Source: Angiostrongylus vasorum (taxonomy: Eukaryota; Nematoda; Chromadorea; Rhabditida; Metastrongylidae). Taken from it: a DNA stretch of 64,000 nucleotides. Under the pieces are notes generated by a model. The model had not been told where the DNA came from. It worked only from the letters and a program-made list of their open reading frames with translations, and did no database searches. The stretch is from positions 2,285,501 through 2,349,500 of the forward strand of contig JADANN010000462.1 in NCBI GenBank assembly GCA_018806985.1. The letters run 5' to 3'. The translations under genes were made by a program, and so were the position numbers. Of this stretch, positions 1-12,319 are shown in pieces (within the stretch, counting starts at the first letter, position 1; every line of letters starts with the position of its first letter).

Positions 1-559
1 ATTTTATTCACTTGTTTACTCTCTTGTCTAAATCTCTCAGACTATATGTGAGACATAAGATGCTAGAATGTGGCTAGCGCAGTGCAGCGAGGCGCAACTA
101 ACAAATTGCGGTGTGTGGTGCAATCATCATAGTGGCCAAACAAGACCGGTGGCGCTATTGTCGATTTGTACAAGAACAGTTTAGGAAAAGAATAGGCACT
201 CGCTTTGCTACCATCCCACCAGTGAAATCAGCTTTTCGTTCACATTCACGAACCCAACGCATTTACAAATGCGTACTTCCATCTCTGCAAACTTGACCGA
301 CACCGCTCAGTATGCTTCGACTACGATTCGGATTCCAAAAACAAAAGAATTTACCAATAAGATGGAAAAAAGAAGGAAATATAGAAGGATGTGAAGAATA
401 TGGAGCTCAGACTTCACTTCGTACCAGTAATAATCCATCAGAGAGAGTCTCATCCTTTCATTGTTTTCGCATAAAATCCGTAAATCAGATTCTACTGAAA
501 CGCTGTTGAGTGCAGTTCATAGGTTCATGGTTAAGCTAGTAGTCTTGAAGCTCGTAATC

Positions 560-720
560 CAATGGCTGCCTTCAATACTTTATCGCATAATCGCATCCGA
601 GCGGTGTTCTTGGATATCGAGCTGCGATGTACAGCGCAAAGTATTGAGCTACTTCAACCATCCACAAAGCACGGGTGAGGAGTTCCACAGGTCCCATCTG
701 GAAGTCTAGCTGAAAGTGAA
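560..720 (-). repeat. Dispersed repeat R1, copy 1
   Basis: The reverse complement of this stretch resembles 28,445-28,620 on the plus strand. Both contain a block close to GATGG..CTGGACTCCTCA, followed about 90 bases later by ATCGCAGCYCGAYAYCCAMG and GAACAC. The shared order suggests one dispersed repeat about 160 bp long. By eye, identity is only about 70%, so these are old copies. Both can be read as short open frames with a common IAARxPRT-like peptide, so an old coding origin is possible. I do not recognise the family. Confidence 0.4.
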
Positions 721-1745
721 AGAACGCAACTGTCTGGTATACTTTCGTCTTAAAATGACACATCTTTCTGAACCGCACCTAACCTCATTATGAATAGTCA
801 ATGTAGTTCTTTAGATTGTTCAGCTTACACGAGGTAGTTGCGAAAATCTCTTCTAGGCTCCTTCGTCTTTTATTACTCTCTGTTTGCCGAATAGAAAGTT
901 TTGTAAGGACTTTGATTGAGCTGACAATCTAACGAAACATAACCCTATAGGTAAACAACTATGTGTTGCCAGGAACAATAAAAGTGCGGGCATGATTATC
1001 TCGCTACCTCGAGCAAAGAAATGTTGTCGAACTACCAGTGAAATGGGAATTGTGGTGGAACCGCTAAATTCTTCGAGGAGATGAGTGCCAGTCTAGTATT
1101 CGAGCAATTAAGTACTTACGGCCATCAAAAAAAACGTTTCGATTACGGTCGTTTAGGATAAACATGAATTTACACACAATTCGCATACATTGACACACAT
1201 ATATACATGCATACACACAGATACGGACATAAAGAAATTATGCTAACACGACGTTTTAAGTAAAGAAATAGTAACTATGTGAGGTGACTGCGGTCTGTTG
1301 TTCATCAATTGTTCGCGAGATTTCTCACTGATGAACCCAGATAAGGGGGGATGAGAAGGTCATGCCGAAATGCACACACTCGATCTTCTTCAACTGCAGC
1401 GACATATGGGTCGCGTTCATCAGTAGGAAGTACTATGGTACGGTACACCCAAGGAGGAACTATGTGCGCTTATACCAAACTGCTACAGAGTTGGTTTACA
1501 GTTATTGCAGGTGGTGTCACTATCCTTACCCAGCTATTATTTCGTCCCTCCCTCTTATCCACTCGCTAACCCTCGGGTGTGAATAACCACTTTTAAATAC
1601 AACCAAATGACAGATAACTACGCATTCGAAATCAGATTCACAGCAAGATTACTACACCACACATTTCGAGCGGTACCCCACCTCAGAAGATATGATTAGA
1701 TGCGACTACGACGACCTCGCATAGCGAGGGCGAACGGCTGCTGGT
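721..1745. other. Interval with no recognised gene
   Basis: I see no gene here. Positions 1172-1232 are a degenerate CA/TA-rich simple repeat (runs of ACACA and ATATACATGCATACACACA). The open frames near 1351-1586 overlap in two frames and show no family resemblance. Confidence 0.5.
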
Positions 1746-1749
1746 AATC

Positions 1750-1850
1750 AACTCGGATATCGCGGTCCTTAATAAACCGGTGAAGTTGAAACGTTAGCCG
1801 AATACGGTTTGATATCAACCTCGTGTTAGCTTATCAGTGAGGGAAAGTAG
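1750..1850 (+). repeat. PLE family B pLTR, 3' remnant
   Basis: The order GAAACGTTAGCCGAA, a short AT spacer, ATCAACCTCGTGTTAGCTTATCA matches the 3' end of the family B pLTR at 48,906-48,990. The 5' half of the hammerhead core (CTGATGA) is not recognisable, so this is a truncated, old copy. Confidence 0.6.
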
Positions 1851-2271
1851 GTACTGACCACACATTCAGACTAGTGCAGTAATGGCTTACCGCTGCACCT
1901 CCGTCAACCAACCACTTTGTTGGCAGAAGCTGAAAGGAAGTGTTGTCACTTCGCTAATATGGAATGTCGCGTCGGTATTCATTTTATAAGCCGAATATTT
2001 AAGTGAAGTTTTAAATTCGTTTTGCGAAATAACGCCGGACATTTGACCGCTCCGTGTTGGTCCAACAAAACGCAGATCAGTGCGATATCGCACCCTTTGG
2101 CTAGGAAAATATAATATTATACATCACAGACAATGTCGTTTTTGGATCCATAAATTTCACAGGTATCCTCTCGAATCACTCCATGATTCTCGACACTAAT
2201 AAGTATACTCTAAAAGCGAACAAAGATCTATCTATGAAAACTTTGGTGTGAAAGATGTTCCAAACTACGTT

Positions 2272-2604
2272 GTAGAAACTGCTTAAAGGATAAGAAGGAT
2301 AAAGCCCTGGGCGTTGACCGATCCTTGAGAGATGCGCCATGCATTCGACTTGACTAAGTATCGGTGGATGTGAGCGAATGCATATCTAGCCTTTACAATG
2401 ACTCATGGTGGCCTACCGATGCACCGAGCCAGTGCTGCTATGCTCCTAGACGTCTGCTACCAATTTCCCGACTCCGGAAGGATGGAAGGCTTGGTGAGCA
2501 ACGGGCGCGGGGATCGATCCCATGTGTGCGTCGCAGAGCGCCTCCGACCACTGCGCCACAAACGCCCTATAGAAACTAGAAACTAGTAGAGTAGAAACTG
2601 CTTA
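2272..2604 (-). repeat. SINE-1 copy with target-site duplication
   Basis: This is a tRNA-derived SINE in reverse orientation. Its 5' end is near 2570 on the minus strand. It starts with a GGGCG..CGCCC acceptor-like stem, an A box (TGGCGCAGTGGTCGG) and a B-box-like GGGATCGATCC, then an unrelated body ending near 2287. It is flanked by an exact 14-bp duplication, GTAGAAACTGCTTA, at 2272-2285 and 2591-2604, which supports retroposition. The open frames at 2364-2586 are inside it and are not genes. Confidence 0.85.
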
Positions 2605-4185
2605 GCAAATTTTATGCTGTATTTTGACTATAAAAATGTGAGTGAATCTTTAGCCGAGCAAGCAACAGATAATAGAACCATTACGGTCTCAAAAAAGACA
2701 AAGTGCAAAAAAAGTCGTTTAAATTCTGAATAAAAATACTGTATGACAGACCTACCAAGAATACAAGGACTTATACAGTAAGCAGATCTTGACAGAGGCG
2801 ATCTTAAGCAACTGGGTTTGCGTGTGCTTTAGACTAGTTGAACGTTTTACATTAAACACGAGCCAATTGTAACTTGTGCGAACACCGTATGAAAGTCGAC
2901 CAAGTATCTTAAAAAAACTAAAATATTTGTCAGGAATGAGTGCGCTTCAACGCCTTATTGCTGCTGATACTAGTTGACGATAGGAGGATTGCGTGTCAAA
3001 AATCCACTAATAAATCAGGAGAGCAGATTCTATGCATACAGAGCCCTTAGTTGGAAATGGGGATGGCTCAAATCAGAATAGTGACGAAGGCACTCACTCC
3101 GTGATAAGCATAAGAGGTTCACGCTAACTGGATTAGCCACGGCTACGGTGATGAGAACCGCCGCCGTCCTTCGCCAGTAAAAGCCCCATCACTCCAAGAA
3201 ACTGACCGCTATGAAAGCATGGAAACGAATGGAAAAGATGGTAACTAAAACGGCCGTTTTAAATGACAAAAGTTGATGTTTTAGGCATGAGAAATTAGAA
3301 GCGATTTAGGAATTATTTCAAGGTGTTATCTAAAAAAACGAGACAGAAAATGAAGGAATTCTTGTGAAGAACACAAACCAAGGAAACATTATCATACGGT
3401 GCCAAACATGAGTTCCTGCAGAATTTTTTCTGATGACACCGCTGATTTCGTTAAGTTTTCTTAGAACTTCCCTTAGTAAATGTCATTACTAGCAATTAAA
3501 ACTTTATATCTTATGTCATAGAGCAACAACAAATATCTCTTTATGAAGGGTAGAAGCCAACGTTGGAAATTATGTGCTTGGGTGATCAAAAGAAAAAGGA
3601 ATATCCCTCGCTCTCGAATCCAAATGAGAGAGGTGTAGAATGGAAACTTGAGTTCACATCGATCATTCGACGGAGTGACCGCCAACGGAGGAACGAACGG
3701 AGATGGAAATTATCGAAGCGGTGGCAAAAAAACGAAATCTTCTCCTCGGACGGGCGTTTTTGCCTGCTGCTCATCAGAAAGTGACAATTTCCAGAAACAA
3801 CCCAGCATTAGACGGCGAAGGTCTTTCAAATCTCAAAAATGAAAAGAACTGAGGTGCTGCATTGAACTTCAATAGCGCTTTGTGGGAAAAAGTTAGCAAT
3901 TGGAATGGATGCGGCATGGTTTTGAACACACGAACCGCCAACAATGGTATCCATTAGCTGATCAGCGGTTCAACATTGGAAGAACTCAGAAAGAGATACG
4001 GCTGGACAGAAGCTAGCTAGTTCTCAGATCCCCGGTATCCTCAGAAAAACTGCTCAGAGAATTCGTTCAACTGAAAGAGGCTCTTATCAGAGCCCTTAAC
4101 TTTCTCAAAGAACCATAGGGCTTAAATCTATTTGAAGACTTACCACCTTACTACACTTGTTCTTACACTTCTACTTCACGCGTCA
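2605..4185. other. Interval with no recognised gene
   Basis: I see no gene. Overlapping open frames at 3473-3842 on both strands are at most 73 codons and show neither splice context nor family motifs. Confidence 0.5.
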
Positions 4186-4187
4186 TT

Positions 4188-4312
4188 ATTAACACTATGT
4201 TGATACTGTTATTATTATTACCAATATTATTATCGTTATTACAATTACCACTACTATCGCCACTAGTGTTATTACATTATTGTTACCATTATTATTATTA
4301 CTTTGGTATTTA
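4188..4312. repeat. Trinucleotide (TTA/TTR)n microsatellite
   Basis: An imperfect run of TTATTATTA, with ACC and TCG interruptions, covers about 120 bp. It explains the low-complexity Asn/Ile/Val open frames on the minus strand. Confidence 0.8.
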
Positions 4313-4735
4313 TGACGTAAATTCTTGCTGTTGTCACTATTAAAATGGTTTCTACCGCGATTGTGAATGTCATGCAACAAATGAGTAGAAATGGATGAAA
4401 GGGTAAGCTAAACAAATGTTGAAGGAAGAATCTACCATGTTCCAAGTGTGCTTTTATTGCACTCACACAACAATAATTTGATCATCTTCTTTTCATTAAC
4501 ATGTAACACCCGTTGTGGACCGATTCCAATGCATTTTGTGCGAAGATAATGGCCGCCTCCAAGTTTAGGTCAATATATCTCATAGTATAATGAGCTTGGT
4601 TAAGCAAAATAACAACTGATGCGATATTTTTTTTTACATGTTCTTATGAACAGATGCTGTTGAGCTGATGCGAGACTGGTATAAGTCGTTGTTGTTGTCG
4701 TTGCCGTTGTTGTTGCTGTTGATGGTCTGGTCGAT

Positions 4736-4770
4736 GGCTAACGTTTCGGCCATTTCGCTTTCCTCAGAGC
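4736..4770 (-). ncRNA. Minimal hammerhead ribozyme motif (family D, left arm)
   Basis: On the minus strand: GCT, CTGAGGA, AAGCGAAATGGCC, GAAAC, GTT, AGCC. The core is CTGANGA plus GAAAC. Stem II is weak (AGC against GCC). Stem I can form GCU/AGC. Confidence 0.6.
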
Positions 4771-4791
4771 TATGCTGTTACGAGTGGGACC

Positions 4792-4825
4792 CACTGAGGA
4801 AGGCGAAATCGCCGAAACGTCAGCC
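4792..4825 (+). ncRNA. Minimal hammerhead ribozyme motif (family D, right arm)
   Basis: CTGAGGA, an extra A, GGC-loop-GCC, GAAAC and GTC are all present. The base 5' of the core does not pair with the A after GTC, so stem I is poor on this copy. Confidence 0.65.
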
Positions 4826-4939
4826 ATCGATCAACAACAGCAACAACAACGACAACGTCAAGAACAACAACAACAATAAGAACAGCTTATACCAATCTCC
4901 CACAAGCTCAGCAAGATCAGTTTATAAGAACAAATAGAT

Positions 4940-6285
4940 AAATATATCAATTATGTATGCAGAGTTTCACAAAAAATCGGACTTTCGAACCAGTGGAATG
5001 TTCAGATGTTAGTTCATAAACATATATACACTTATTCTGCTATGAAGAATTAATTGTTCTTCGGAGTCCATAGAACGTTTTCCTTGTTTCTTTCTCCCGT
5101 TTGGTGTCACACTTTGAATAAGAAAACTATTGAACAAGCGAAATACGCCCACGTTAAACAACGGTTTCAACTTTATGGGAACTTCGTTTTTAAACATAAT
5201 TAAATTTGAAAGAGAGTCTTGTAAAAGTTATGTATTTTGACGTCAACTCATCAACTACTCCAGAAACCGAGAAATGACCAAAACCTATCCAAAAATTGAC
5301 TGTTATGTTCTAACACACCCATTAAGTAACACGAGAAGTGCAGTACTTAAAGATATCGTGCAATCTATGCATATTCGCTAGTTCACCCCTACCTGTAGTC
5401 CAATTAATTCATTCATTTTTCCGAAGTTAACGATTTTGTACCAGACTAGCCTGGAAAAAGCTCCTTGTAATCCGTTAAGGCCGGAAACCGGGTGTGGTAA
5501 AGATTTGTGAACGCCGTAATGGAGCTGTAGAAGAACTCCAGAGAAAACCTAATCAACCACCATTCAAAGACATTTGTTAGGAAGAAAAATTCGTCAAGAA
5601 GCTGTTGAAACAACACGAAGACCTGAACACCTTCGTCGATGAAGAATGTGAGACGACGAACAGTGTGGAAGAAGTGCTGGGATCTCCACGATATGTGGAA
5701 CCATTCATATGAATTGAAAGAATACAATGACAATGTTTTAGATCATTTCGAGTAGTTTAAGAAAAAAATCGGAGATGGTGTGCAACTACTGCAATCTTTC
5801 TATGTGGATCAAAATTTCCATAAATGAGCGTCAAATATCGGACATATTCCAATATCGATCACTTTGACTTCCGATCATTTCAACCAAACGCGAAAACTAA
5901 ACCACAGTCTATTCACACTTGATATCGTGGCTTCGAACCACAACGCTTTCGAACCGTAAAGTCACCCAGGCAGAGTACGAGGTACACAATTGCTTGTGGC
6001 TCATGGACAATGGACAATCCACAGTGCTGGCCACCCACTAGTCGGCCAAAACTTCGTCGACCTCGGATGGTCAGTTTCGCTTCGAAACAGAATGCTTGCG
6101 ATAAATTTCTCCTCTCATTTCACTGTACTATATCTATAGCTATTTCACCGTGTTCCAACGTTTGTTGTGCATTGACGTGACCTCATTTGTATATGCGGAC
6201 ATAAAATCATTTGAAATCAAACGCAATCAATGATTTTAGTATGAGGCCTTCACATTCTTCTGTATCCCAATAATCGAGCATCCTA
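4940..6285. other. Interval with no recognised gene; possible coding relic at 5.45-5.72 kb
   Basis: Mostly unique sequence. Between about 5530 and 5705, one plus-strand frame reads as an acidic, Lys/Glu-rich peptide (including KFVKKLLKQHEDLNTF) with a single stop. The opposite strand is also open for 95 codons (5446-5733). This could be a decayed gene or transposon fragment. I cannot assign it. Confidence 0.3.
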
Positions 6286-6287
6286 CT

Positions 6288-6662
6288 TTTTATTTTATTT
6301 TATTGATCCGTCTTCACGTTTACTGTACGAATCCCAGCACTTCTCACATCCGATTCGTTTCATCGTATCCATTACCCACGAAGACCTTCCAACTTCTACG
6401 TATGGCTTCGGTTGCTGCTTGAAGATTTTTTATTTCATCTTGAATGTCGCAGAATGCTGGTCGAGCAATTCTCCCTGGAGTCCTGGGATAGCCGGGCTGG
6501 AGCGTTCCCAACTGGATTGCAAAGAGTGATTTTTTCCCCAGACAAGTCCGGTCTCCTGGCTCTGGGGGGTATGGGGAGCTTGCTTGGCCCGGGGCGGCGT
6601 CGAACTAGCATCATGCTCATGATGGCAGGCATCGCTACCTCTGTGCTATCCTATCCCCCCTC
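6288..6662 (-). repeat. SINE-2 copy
   Basis: Reverse-oriented copy of the roughly 370-bp SINE whose best copy is at 12,692-13,066. The tRNA-like head, with A box TAGCACAGAGGTAG and B box AGTTCGACGCC, lies near 6590-6655. The body runs down to a T-rich tail at 6288-6305 (as read on plus). The open frames at 6412-6687 and 6435-6632 fall inside it. No clear target duplication. Confidence 0.8.
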
Positions 6663-6664
6663 AT

Positions 6665-9600
6665 CATGTCAAGCAATAAGGTATTAAATCGAAAAATAAC
6701 GATATTATAACAACAGTAACACTTGTTTCTTGAAAAATATTATTGATTTTCAAAGCTCTCTTCAAAAACGAAGAACAAAACCATTGGAATCCACATTACC
6801 TTGCCAGCCGGAACAGCCTCCTATTCATTCTATGAGTCCAGTATTATAGGCACATGCATGAATGAATTCTTGTCTACCAGAACTGCTGGCTCTCGAAGGG
6901 TCGCTGGTATTGCAGTTCTTGGGGCAGGTTGTTGATTTCTTTACACTATTTCTCTATTCTATCGATATATCGAGGTCTGAAAGAGTCCTAGACGGCGATG
7001 GTATCTGCAGCTATTATTAAATACAGCCTTTTTATGCAAACTGGGCCTCGAGAGACATTGCGCAACTCCACTTTTGTGCTGAACTTCTTCAGTTATCGTA
7101 CTGACTCCAATTATCGTCACACCTAGTGTCATGATTACTAATTCAGTCGCTATTCGTCGCCTAGAAGAAGCGCAGACCACGCTTCTTATCAAGAGGCTGC
7201 TTCTCATTCTTCTCATTCGCTTAACTTGCACACCTTCCGACTGTCGAGCTTTCCTTAGATTTTTTTTAGACATGCCTCATAATTGCCTCTATTACCTCAT
7301 CTAGCTTATCTGCAAACTATCAAATCGTCTTGGGCGGGTCTCAACCCTGAATGTCTTCATGTGGTCATCGTCAATGGTAGCGGATCAAACGAACGTTTCC
7401 AGGCCAAATTCACCTCTGATATTGCGAATCCTTTCCTTGCTGTTTGAGTTCAGGTTTCAAGTCGTGGACAAATTCGTTGGAATTTGCTTCCTTTTAATTA
7501 AATTTCGACTTTGATAGGCTAATTTAAATACGAATGGAGACTAGGTTTGAGGGAAATTCAAAGTCTCAAAGCACACAACTCATATAAACTTTTTGAACAA
7601 TCTAAGGTGATGCAATTAATTACATAATTAGTAATAACATTAATGACAGGAGATGAATAATGAGAATACAGCACGGCAATTTTGATGTTGGAAAGACTTA
7701 GAAAATGTGATTTCGTAAAGTAAAGAAAGTTCTCGCCGAGTTTTAATAACAAGGGGTAAAAATGATTAATGGTCAATACAAGGCGAGCTAGATTTACGAG
7801 AGGAGAAGCTCACGACTACGGTAGCAACGAGAAGACGACGTCGATTCACGACGCAATCTCTTCCACTCCTGGAAGCGAGAAGGCAGAATGCACTGCTTCA
7901 AAAACTCGTACTACAGCCGATCGTCGCATCGACCCGTGAACAAGTGACGAGAATAGATCGAGTTCTGTCGACAGAAAACTGCACAGTGCTACTGGTCAAA
8001 TCTGTGAGACGTGCATGATGTTCAAAGAACAGGAGAGAGGAATTATTTAGGTTAGGAGAATGGCTATGAAGTTTCGAAAACGAAATCTGTGGAATGTGTC
8101 TGCTAGCAGATGATAGATATTCCAGCGTGTTAATAGATGCTAGATACTCCGTTAATCCTTCAATAGTAAGTAATAAAACAACTGATTGATGTAGTTAACG
8201 ATTAGATTGATGACGCGAGGTGTACAAAGTCGTTTTGTGGACATTGACTTCGCTTGATCACCTTCTTGGCTTTTCAGCGACTGGGTAACTCGAGTAGGAG
8301 AAATAGAAAGTATAAAAAAAACTTTTGCGTAGCGGTCTTCCCATTCATTTCAGAAAGCATCTAGAACAAGAATTAGAAAGCAACAGAAATACCTTTTCTA
8401 ACGTTAAAGTCAATGGAACGTGTCAGTATCAGCTATGAACAATGAAAGTCTTTACCAATCTCATGTGGGCTCCTTAACTCACACGCCTATTAGATATTCA
8501 CGGCAAAGCTAAGGGCCTCGATTTCGAAAAGTCGGCGAATTGACAGCTATTTTCATACAAGACCTAAAATAGACATTGTTACACTGAATATTACTCTGTC
8601 GAGCAGGAACTTTGAGTGGGAAGAAGGATACGAATGGAAGTCCTATGCTGCGAAATTACAACGAAAAGCGTCCTTCTGTGGATTAGCGTGGGTCGGAAAA
8701 TACAGGAGAATTTTGGAACCGATTTAGTTTCGAAGCAGAAACTCGGATGACGAATTGTTTTCTCATGTTTAGCATGCATTTTGGAAAATCGCATTATTAG
8801 AAGCACGCGGATAGCGAAGAAAGACCAGGAAAAACTTTAATACTCCGATCGGTCGAGATCAAACTTCATCGGAGGATAATCCGATGTATTAACGTTTGTG
8901 GAAAACCTTAATCTGTGCGAGAGAATGCGTGTTCCTTTACGCACAGATCAGCAGACAAATGTTTCGGCAGTGAACCCTCAACTGTTCAACGATGGTTGCA
9001 TCGTAAGAGGCGACCAGGTCACGGGTCGCCAGATCTCCAAATCTGCCATCAAAACAATGCCGGAACGTTCACCTAATTCTTGATGAGGATCGGGTTTTTC
9101 TGAGAATCTTTGCAAGGGAATGAATTACGAGGAAACCCAAGCGAATTTTTGCGATATTCACAGAAGAGGACAGCTTCTATAGAGAGAAATACTAGAAATA
9201 GTGGAAACAGCTTCGCACGGCATGTGTTGCTCTTCATTGACAGCAACTATACCCAATCACTTCAACACCAGAAACCGCTGAATTAACTACTGCATTAAAA
9301 ACATCAGTCCTCGGTGCAAAACCAGTGCAACGGCCAAAATTTTTCATTAAACGATAAGTTTGATGTCCTTTGGGGAAAACCAGATTTACTGAAGCTCCAA
9401 AGCCAATTCTGTGGGTTCCACGCTTGGATCCACCGCCAAATCGGACAAAATGCAATGGAGATGAGCACGCAAAACAAAGTATCACCTTATATTTGTAATA
9501 TTGCAGCCCACTTTTGTGACAGTCGTGAAGCGAAGCTTCAAAAATCTATTCTATTCTTTCGTGTGAGGATTTTTTGCTGTAAGTCATCTCTTCCAGTTAA

Positions 9601-10325
9601 AAAGTAGAAAACGTTCGCTTCAATATCATCGACTGTACAGATAGGTTAGCGCCAGTTCGCCACAAAAATTTATCTTTAACGCAAAAGCCGAAAATGTAAA
9701 ATGGCTAGACGAAGTGGCAGGAAGAAGTTTTGGACGAGATGATGAAGGATGTCTAGCCTGTAGCCAGCTCAACCGATATCTTGGGATTCGGACGCTAGAG
9801 TGGACTGTTTTTTATACTGCAACGGAGAGTGCTGTGGCAAAGTTACGGAATATGGTTTAAGTGCTCCTGGAATTCGCTCATTTCTTACCGTTTGTTGTGG
9901 AGGGATTACGTCGAAGGCAGCAATGGTATGTGCACAAACCTCGAGACTTTCCAAGAATTTCAGCGGCTCAGTAGATTTACTGATGCTGGACTCTGAGAAT
10001 TGCCGTCCCCCGGATGGTCGCAGGTCAGCACTGCAGATGTCAGCAGGAATCAAGACAGAACAGTGATCGCTGATCAAGCCATGTCCTTCGTCTCACACAA
10101 GAACTAGTCGGGAAACCGACAGCACTGCTAACAACTCTACAAGCGACGTGTATAGAAAGCGCATATCGTTATACATAGCAGCTGTTCAGTTTTGCTTTCT
10201 TCACATTATTGGTACATATTCCTAGAAAACTTCAGCCTTGTTTACAATGGAATTGCCTGATCTATGCCACATATTGATGGTATCAGTTTTCTAACCCTTC
10301 ACTTTAAATGTATTAGAGAAGTTAA
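6665..10325. other. Interval with no recognised gene
   Basis: No recognised gene. Four points may help a reader. An Arg-rich frame of about 78 codons without an ATG lies at 7790-8020. Open frames on both strands overlap at 9234-9607. A relatively GC-rich block at 9781-10,077 is open on both strands (88 codons plus, 102 codons minus) but lacks ATG starts. A HHR-like or SINE-like signal is absent throughout. Confidence 0.35.
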
Positions 10326-10330
10326 ATGCA

Positions 10331-10625
10331 AGGATAAAAGGATAAACAATAGAGCTCTCGGCGTTCATCAATCCCTGAGAGATTTGCCGTGCATTCTACT
10401 TCACTATGCATCGTTTGGAGGTGATTGAATGCATATCTGGGCCTGAAAATGACTCGTCGTGACCCACCGATGTATTGAGCCTGTGCTGGTATCCTCCCAG
10501 ACAAATCTGGCACCAATTTCTCCGACCCTGGAGGGATGAAAGGCTTGGTGAACCTGGAGCTCGGGATCGATCCTATGCGTTTTGCAGAGCGCCTCCAACC
10601 ATTGCGCTATATGCGCCGCCGTGTG
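10331..10625 (-). repeat. SINE-1 copy
   Basis: Reverse-oriented SINE-1. The tRNA-like head (ATATAGCGCAATGGTTGG and GGATCGATCC on the minus strand) is near 10,565-10,620. The body ends near 10,335 in GGATAAAAGGAT. Overlapping frames at 10,322-10,670 are artefacts of the repeat. Confidence 0.8.
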
Positions 10626-10769
10626 CAAAAAATATCTAAGAAAATCTTGTAGATGTTTCGAACGTAGCACGAGCAGTTAATCCGTGTTGTCCTTAGCATT
10701 ATTAATAGTGGGAGTTGGACATCATCAAAATTTCGCAAGACGCACATCACTTGTTGTTCTGCAGAAACG

Positions 10770-11032
10770 TCATAGTTAGAGTAAGTTCGTAGTTAGAGGT
10801 GCCTTGGGATACATACATAGTTCTCAGTTCGATCCCGTGCTGCAGGCTCACTAAGCCTACCATACCTACGGAGTCAGTAATTTCTTGCCAGAATGGTGTG
10901 GGAAGATACCAGCACTGAATTAGATACATGGGATATAAGCATTCAATCACTTCTAACGAGGCCTAATAAAGTCAAGTGCACAGCGCATTCCTTAGCGATT
11001 GATCAACTCCAAGAGTTTTATCCTTTTATCTC
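10770..11032 (+). repeat. SINE-1 copy, diverged
   Basis: Forward copy. A B-box-like CAGTTCGATCCCG near 10,826 is followed by the SINE-1 body (ATTCAATCACTTCTAACGA, then CAGCGCATTCCTTAGCGATT and GAGTTTTATCC). The A box is eroded. It lies close to a minus-strand SINE-2. Confidence 0.7.
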
Positions 11033-11067
11033 AACGCAGTTGTCAACGTAATGAGCGTGTTCACCAT

Positions 11068-11470
11068 AATATGAATTTTTTTATTCTTTTTTTAAACATG
11101 ACCCGTCTTCACGTCTACTGTGCGGATTCCAGCACTTCTCACATTCGATTCGTTTCCTCGCATCCATTGCCCACGAAGATCTTATAAATTTTACGTGTGG
11201 TTTCCGTTGCTGCTTGAGGATTTCCGTTTCATCTTGAATGTCGTAGAATGCTGGTCGAACAATTCTCCCTGGAGTCCAGAGATAGCCAGGCTGGAGCGTT
11301 CCCAATTGGATTGCAGAGCGTGATTTTTTTCCCAGAGAAGTCCGGTACTAATTTCTTGACCCCGGAGCGATGAGAGGCCTAGTTGGCCCGGAGCGAAATC
11401 GAACTAGCACCATGCTCATGATGAACGACATCACTAACACTGTGCTATCCCCCTCCTTGCAATATGAATT
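11068..11470 (-). repeat. SINE-2 copy with target-site duplication
   Basis: Reverse-oriented SINE-2 (11,078-11,460) flanked by exact 10-bp repeats AATATGAATT at 11,068-11,077 and 11,461-11,470. The tRNA-like head is near 11,400-11,455 (GGATAGCACAGTG). The T-rich end abuts the left duplication, as expected when the A-tail is read on the other strand. Open frames at 11,081-11,323 are inside it. Confidence 0.85.
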
Positions 11471-11474
11471 ACTA

Positions 11475-11995
11475 TAGATTACTTACGACTATGGATTAAT
11501 GTCGGAGTTCTTCAATACGACCGTGTACAACGACGTAGTGGAAAAAAAGATGAATGACATAAATGAGAATGAGAATGGACGGCTGGGCTAATTCTACCAC
11601 CTGCGCTTTCTTGTTCACATTTTGATAATTACACCATTCATAAGGCGAGCGAAATTGACATTTGTTAACTACCGCACTTCAAATGCGATAGTCGATTCGT
11701 AACAGAACCAGGCTAGGACAACTCCATGAAAGACGAACTTTTTTTCTGTTTCACGTTTAAATGAATATCCCTGATTGGACCAAAGATGTTTGCTTCGATC
11801 GAGAAATGAATATTACTAACGAATGGGAAACAGAAGCACCATCGGCACTTCACGGCTTATTTCCTTCTTTAACGCGTCAGTGAACAGAGGTTGCTGTTTG
11901 CGTAGTTCGAAAGACTACCGAAGGGATAATGCTTGTAGTTGGGCGAATGATTTGTAGTATACGAACTTTCATCCTCTTTCTGCAGTTCGATGTTA
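11475..11995. other. Interval with no recognised gene
   Basis: Unique AT-rich sequence. I see no exon-like segment or repeat. Confidence 0.5.
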
Positions 11996-11997
11996 TG

Positions 11998-12314
11998 AGG
12001 ATAAAGGATAAAGCGCTCGGCGTTGATTAATACCTGAGGTGTGGACCATTCACTAGACTTCATTAAGCAACCTAAGAGATGACTGAGTATATATCTTCCC
12101 CATGCCTACTGATGTATCACGTCAGTGCTGTCATGTTCCCAGACAAGTATGGTATCAATTCGCAAACCCCGAATGGATGGAATGCATGGTTAGCCTAGAG
12201 TGCGGATCGAAACAAGGACCACGTATGTAACCACCTGCACCCTGTATGCCTGTATGTACTTGTACCTGGATGTAACCGCAGTGCACCTGTAACCACTGCG
12301 CCACACGTGCCCTT
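11998..12314 (-). repeat. SINE-1 copy with an expanded tRNA-like head
   Basis: Reverse-oriented SINE-1 body (from GATAAAGCGCTCGGCGTTGA). The head region, 12,225-12,313, is longer than in other copies. Blocks of GTAACCAC and CACCTGTAACCACTGCGCCAC, together with TGTATG repeats, indicate a local duplication of the promoter part. Confidence 0.75.
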
Positions 12315-12319
12315 CATGA

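Larger units (their letters stand above)
4637..4938. mobile_element. PLE family D foldback element with two hammerhead motifs
   Basis: A roughly 300-bp imperfect palindrome with a centre near 4781. The left arm ends in a minus-strand hammerhead motif (4736-4770) and the right arm begins with a plus-strand one (4792-4825). Outside them, (GTT)n on the left pairs with (AAC)n on the right, and TATAAG..TTCTTAT pairs with ATAAGAACA. The same hammerhead-to-CAACAACAGCA order occurs at 26.5 and 30.4 kb, so I place it in family D as an ORF-less pair of inverted pLTRs. A cruciform or RNA hairpin is possible. Confidence 0.7.

Noticed and set aside
4668..4937. 89-codon ATG frame with a signal-peptide-like Leu run and an Asn-rich tail
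   Set aside because: Both features come from the complementary (GTT)n and (AAC)n arms of a palindrome that also holds two hammerhead motifs.
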